Notes under the pieces: model-generated | What the model was told of the DNA's origin: nothing | The model's input: only the letters and a program-made list of their open reading frames with translations | Databases searched by the model: none | Source of the DNA: JADGQM01 sp964505935 | GTDB taxonomy: Bacteria; Desulfobacterota; Syntrophobacteria; Syntrophobacterales; Syntrophobacteraceae | DNA length: 6,237 nt | Direction: 5' to 3' | NCBI GenBank assembly: GCA_964505935.1 | Contig: CAZDKX010000291.1 | Coordinates: 1 to 6,237 of the forward strand | Shown here: in pieces, positions 6,189-6,237 of the stretch | Numbering within the stretch: position 1 is the first letter of the stretch | Layout: each line of letters opens with the position of its first letter | Program-made: the position numbers and the translations under genes

Positions 6189-6228
6189 AGAGGCTGTCCA
6201 AAATTAACTGACACTCATTTCAGCCTTT
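6189..6228. other. inverted repeat at the right edge, possible insertion-sequence remnant or weak terminator
   Basis: AGAGGCTG (6189-6196) and CAGCCTTT (6221-6228) can pair over 8 positions with one G-T wobble, around a 24-nt AT-rich loop; two more T follow on the plus strand. The loop contains TGTCCAAAATTAACTGACA, whose ends are TGTC/GACA, reminiscent of insertion-sequence termini. No transposase is present. On the minus strand TTGAAA (6233-6228) could be a -35 box for glnB, with GTTAAT at 6208-6203 as a poor -10 at 19-nt spacing. Confidence 0.28.
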
Positions 6229-6237
6229 TTCAAACCA

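Noticed and set aside
6152..6237. A sigma-54 promoter for glnB
   Set aside because: No GG and GC pair with the required 10-nt spacing in a TGGCAC/TTGC context is visible in this stretch; it could lie beyond the window.

Overview
The window is a compact stretch of bacterial chromosome with five complete genes and one partial gene, all on the minus strand, so transcription runs from right to left. The gene set and protein style (PII and its uridylyltransferase side by side, a short SpeH-type AdoMet decarboxylase next to an agmatinase, a soluble CorC-like protein, a receiver-GGDEF protein) and the moderately GC-rich DNA fit a Gram-negative bacterium. My best guess is a deltaproteobacterium of the Desulfuromonas/Geobacter kind. 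That placement is an inference from protein style; no taxonomic marker is present.

Right part (about 3060-6237), nitrogen sensing: glnB (PII signal protein) is followed by glnD (PII uridylyltransferase/uridylyl-removing enzyme). GlnD modifies the Tyr51 visible in this PII, so enzyme and substrate are encoded together. glnD ends in a 10-bp hairpin that starts at its stop codon. The DNA on both sides of glnB, running into the 5' end of the long glnD frame, is made of degenerate 7-nt tandem repeats of two kinds (5688-5736, 5775-5809, 6166-6186). This is the most unusual feature here, and it also bears on which glnD start is real.

Middle (about 1897-2929), second messenger: a single gene encodes a phosphoreceiver domain fused to a GGDEF diguanylate cyclase domain. 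It has a plausible promoter of its own and a weak terminator. Its catalytic motif is intact but the product-inhibition site is altered.

Left part (1-1850), polyamines: a near-consensus sigma-70 promoter at 1822-1850 drives a leader of about 180 nt, then speD (AdoMet decarboxylase, makes the aminopropyl donor) and speB (agmatinase family, makes putrescine) 10 nt apart. An 84-nt gap follows, then the N-terminus of a CorC-type CBS protein that starts at a TTG codon and runs off the window. speA and speE are not in the window.

I see no phage, CRISPR array, RNA gene or intact transposon. A short inverted repeat at the right edge could be an insertion-sequence remnant. Most of the region is ordinary core metabolism. 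The points deserving a second look are the heptad repeats around glnB, the long structured speD leader, the altered I-site of the cyclase and an Asn in place of a usual active-site His in SpeB.
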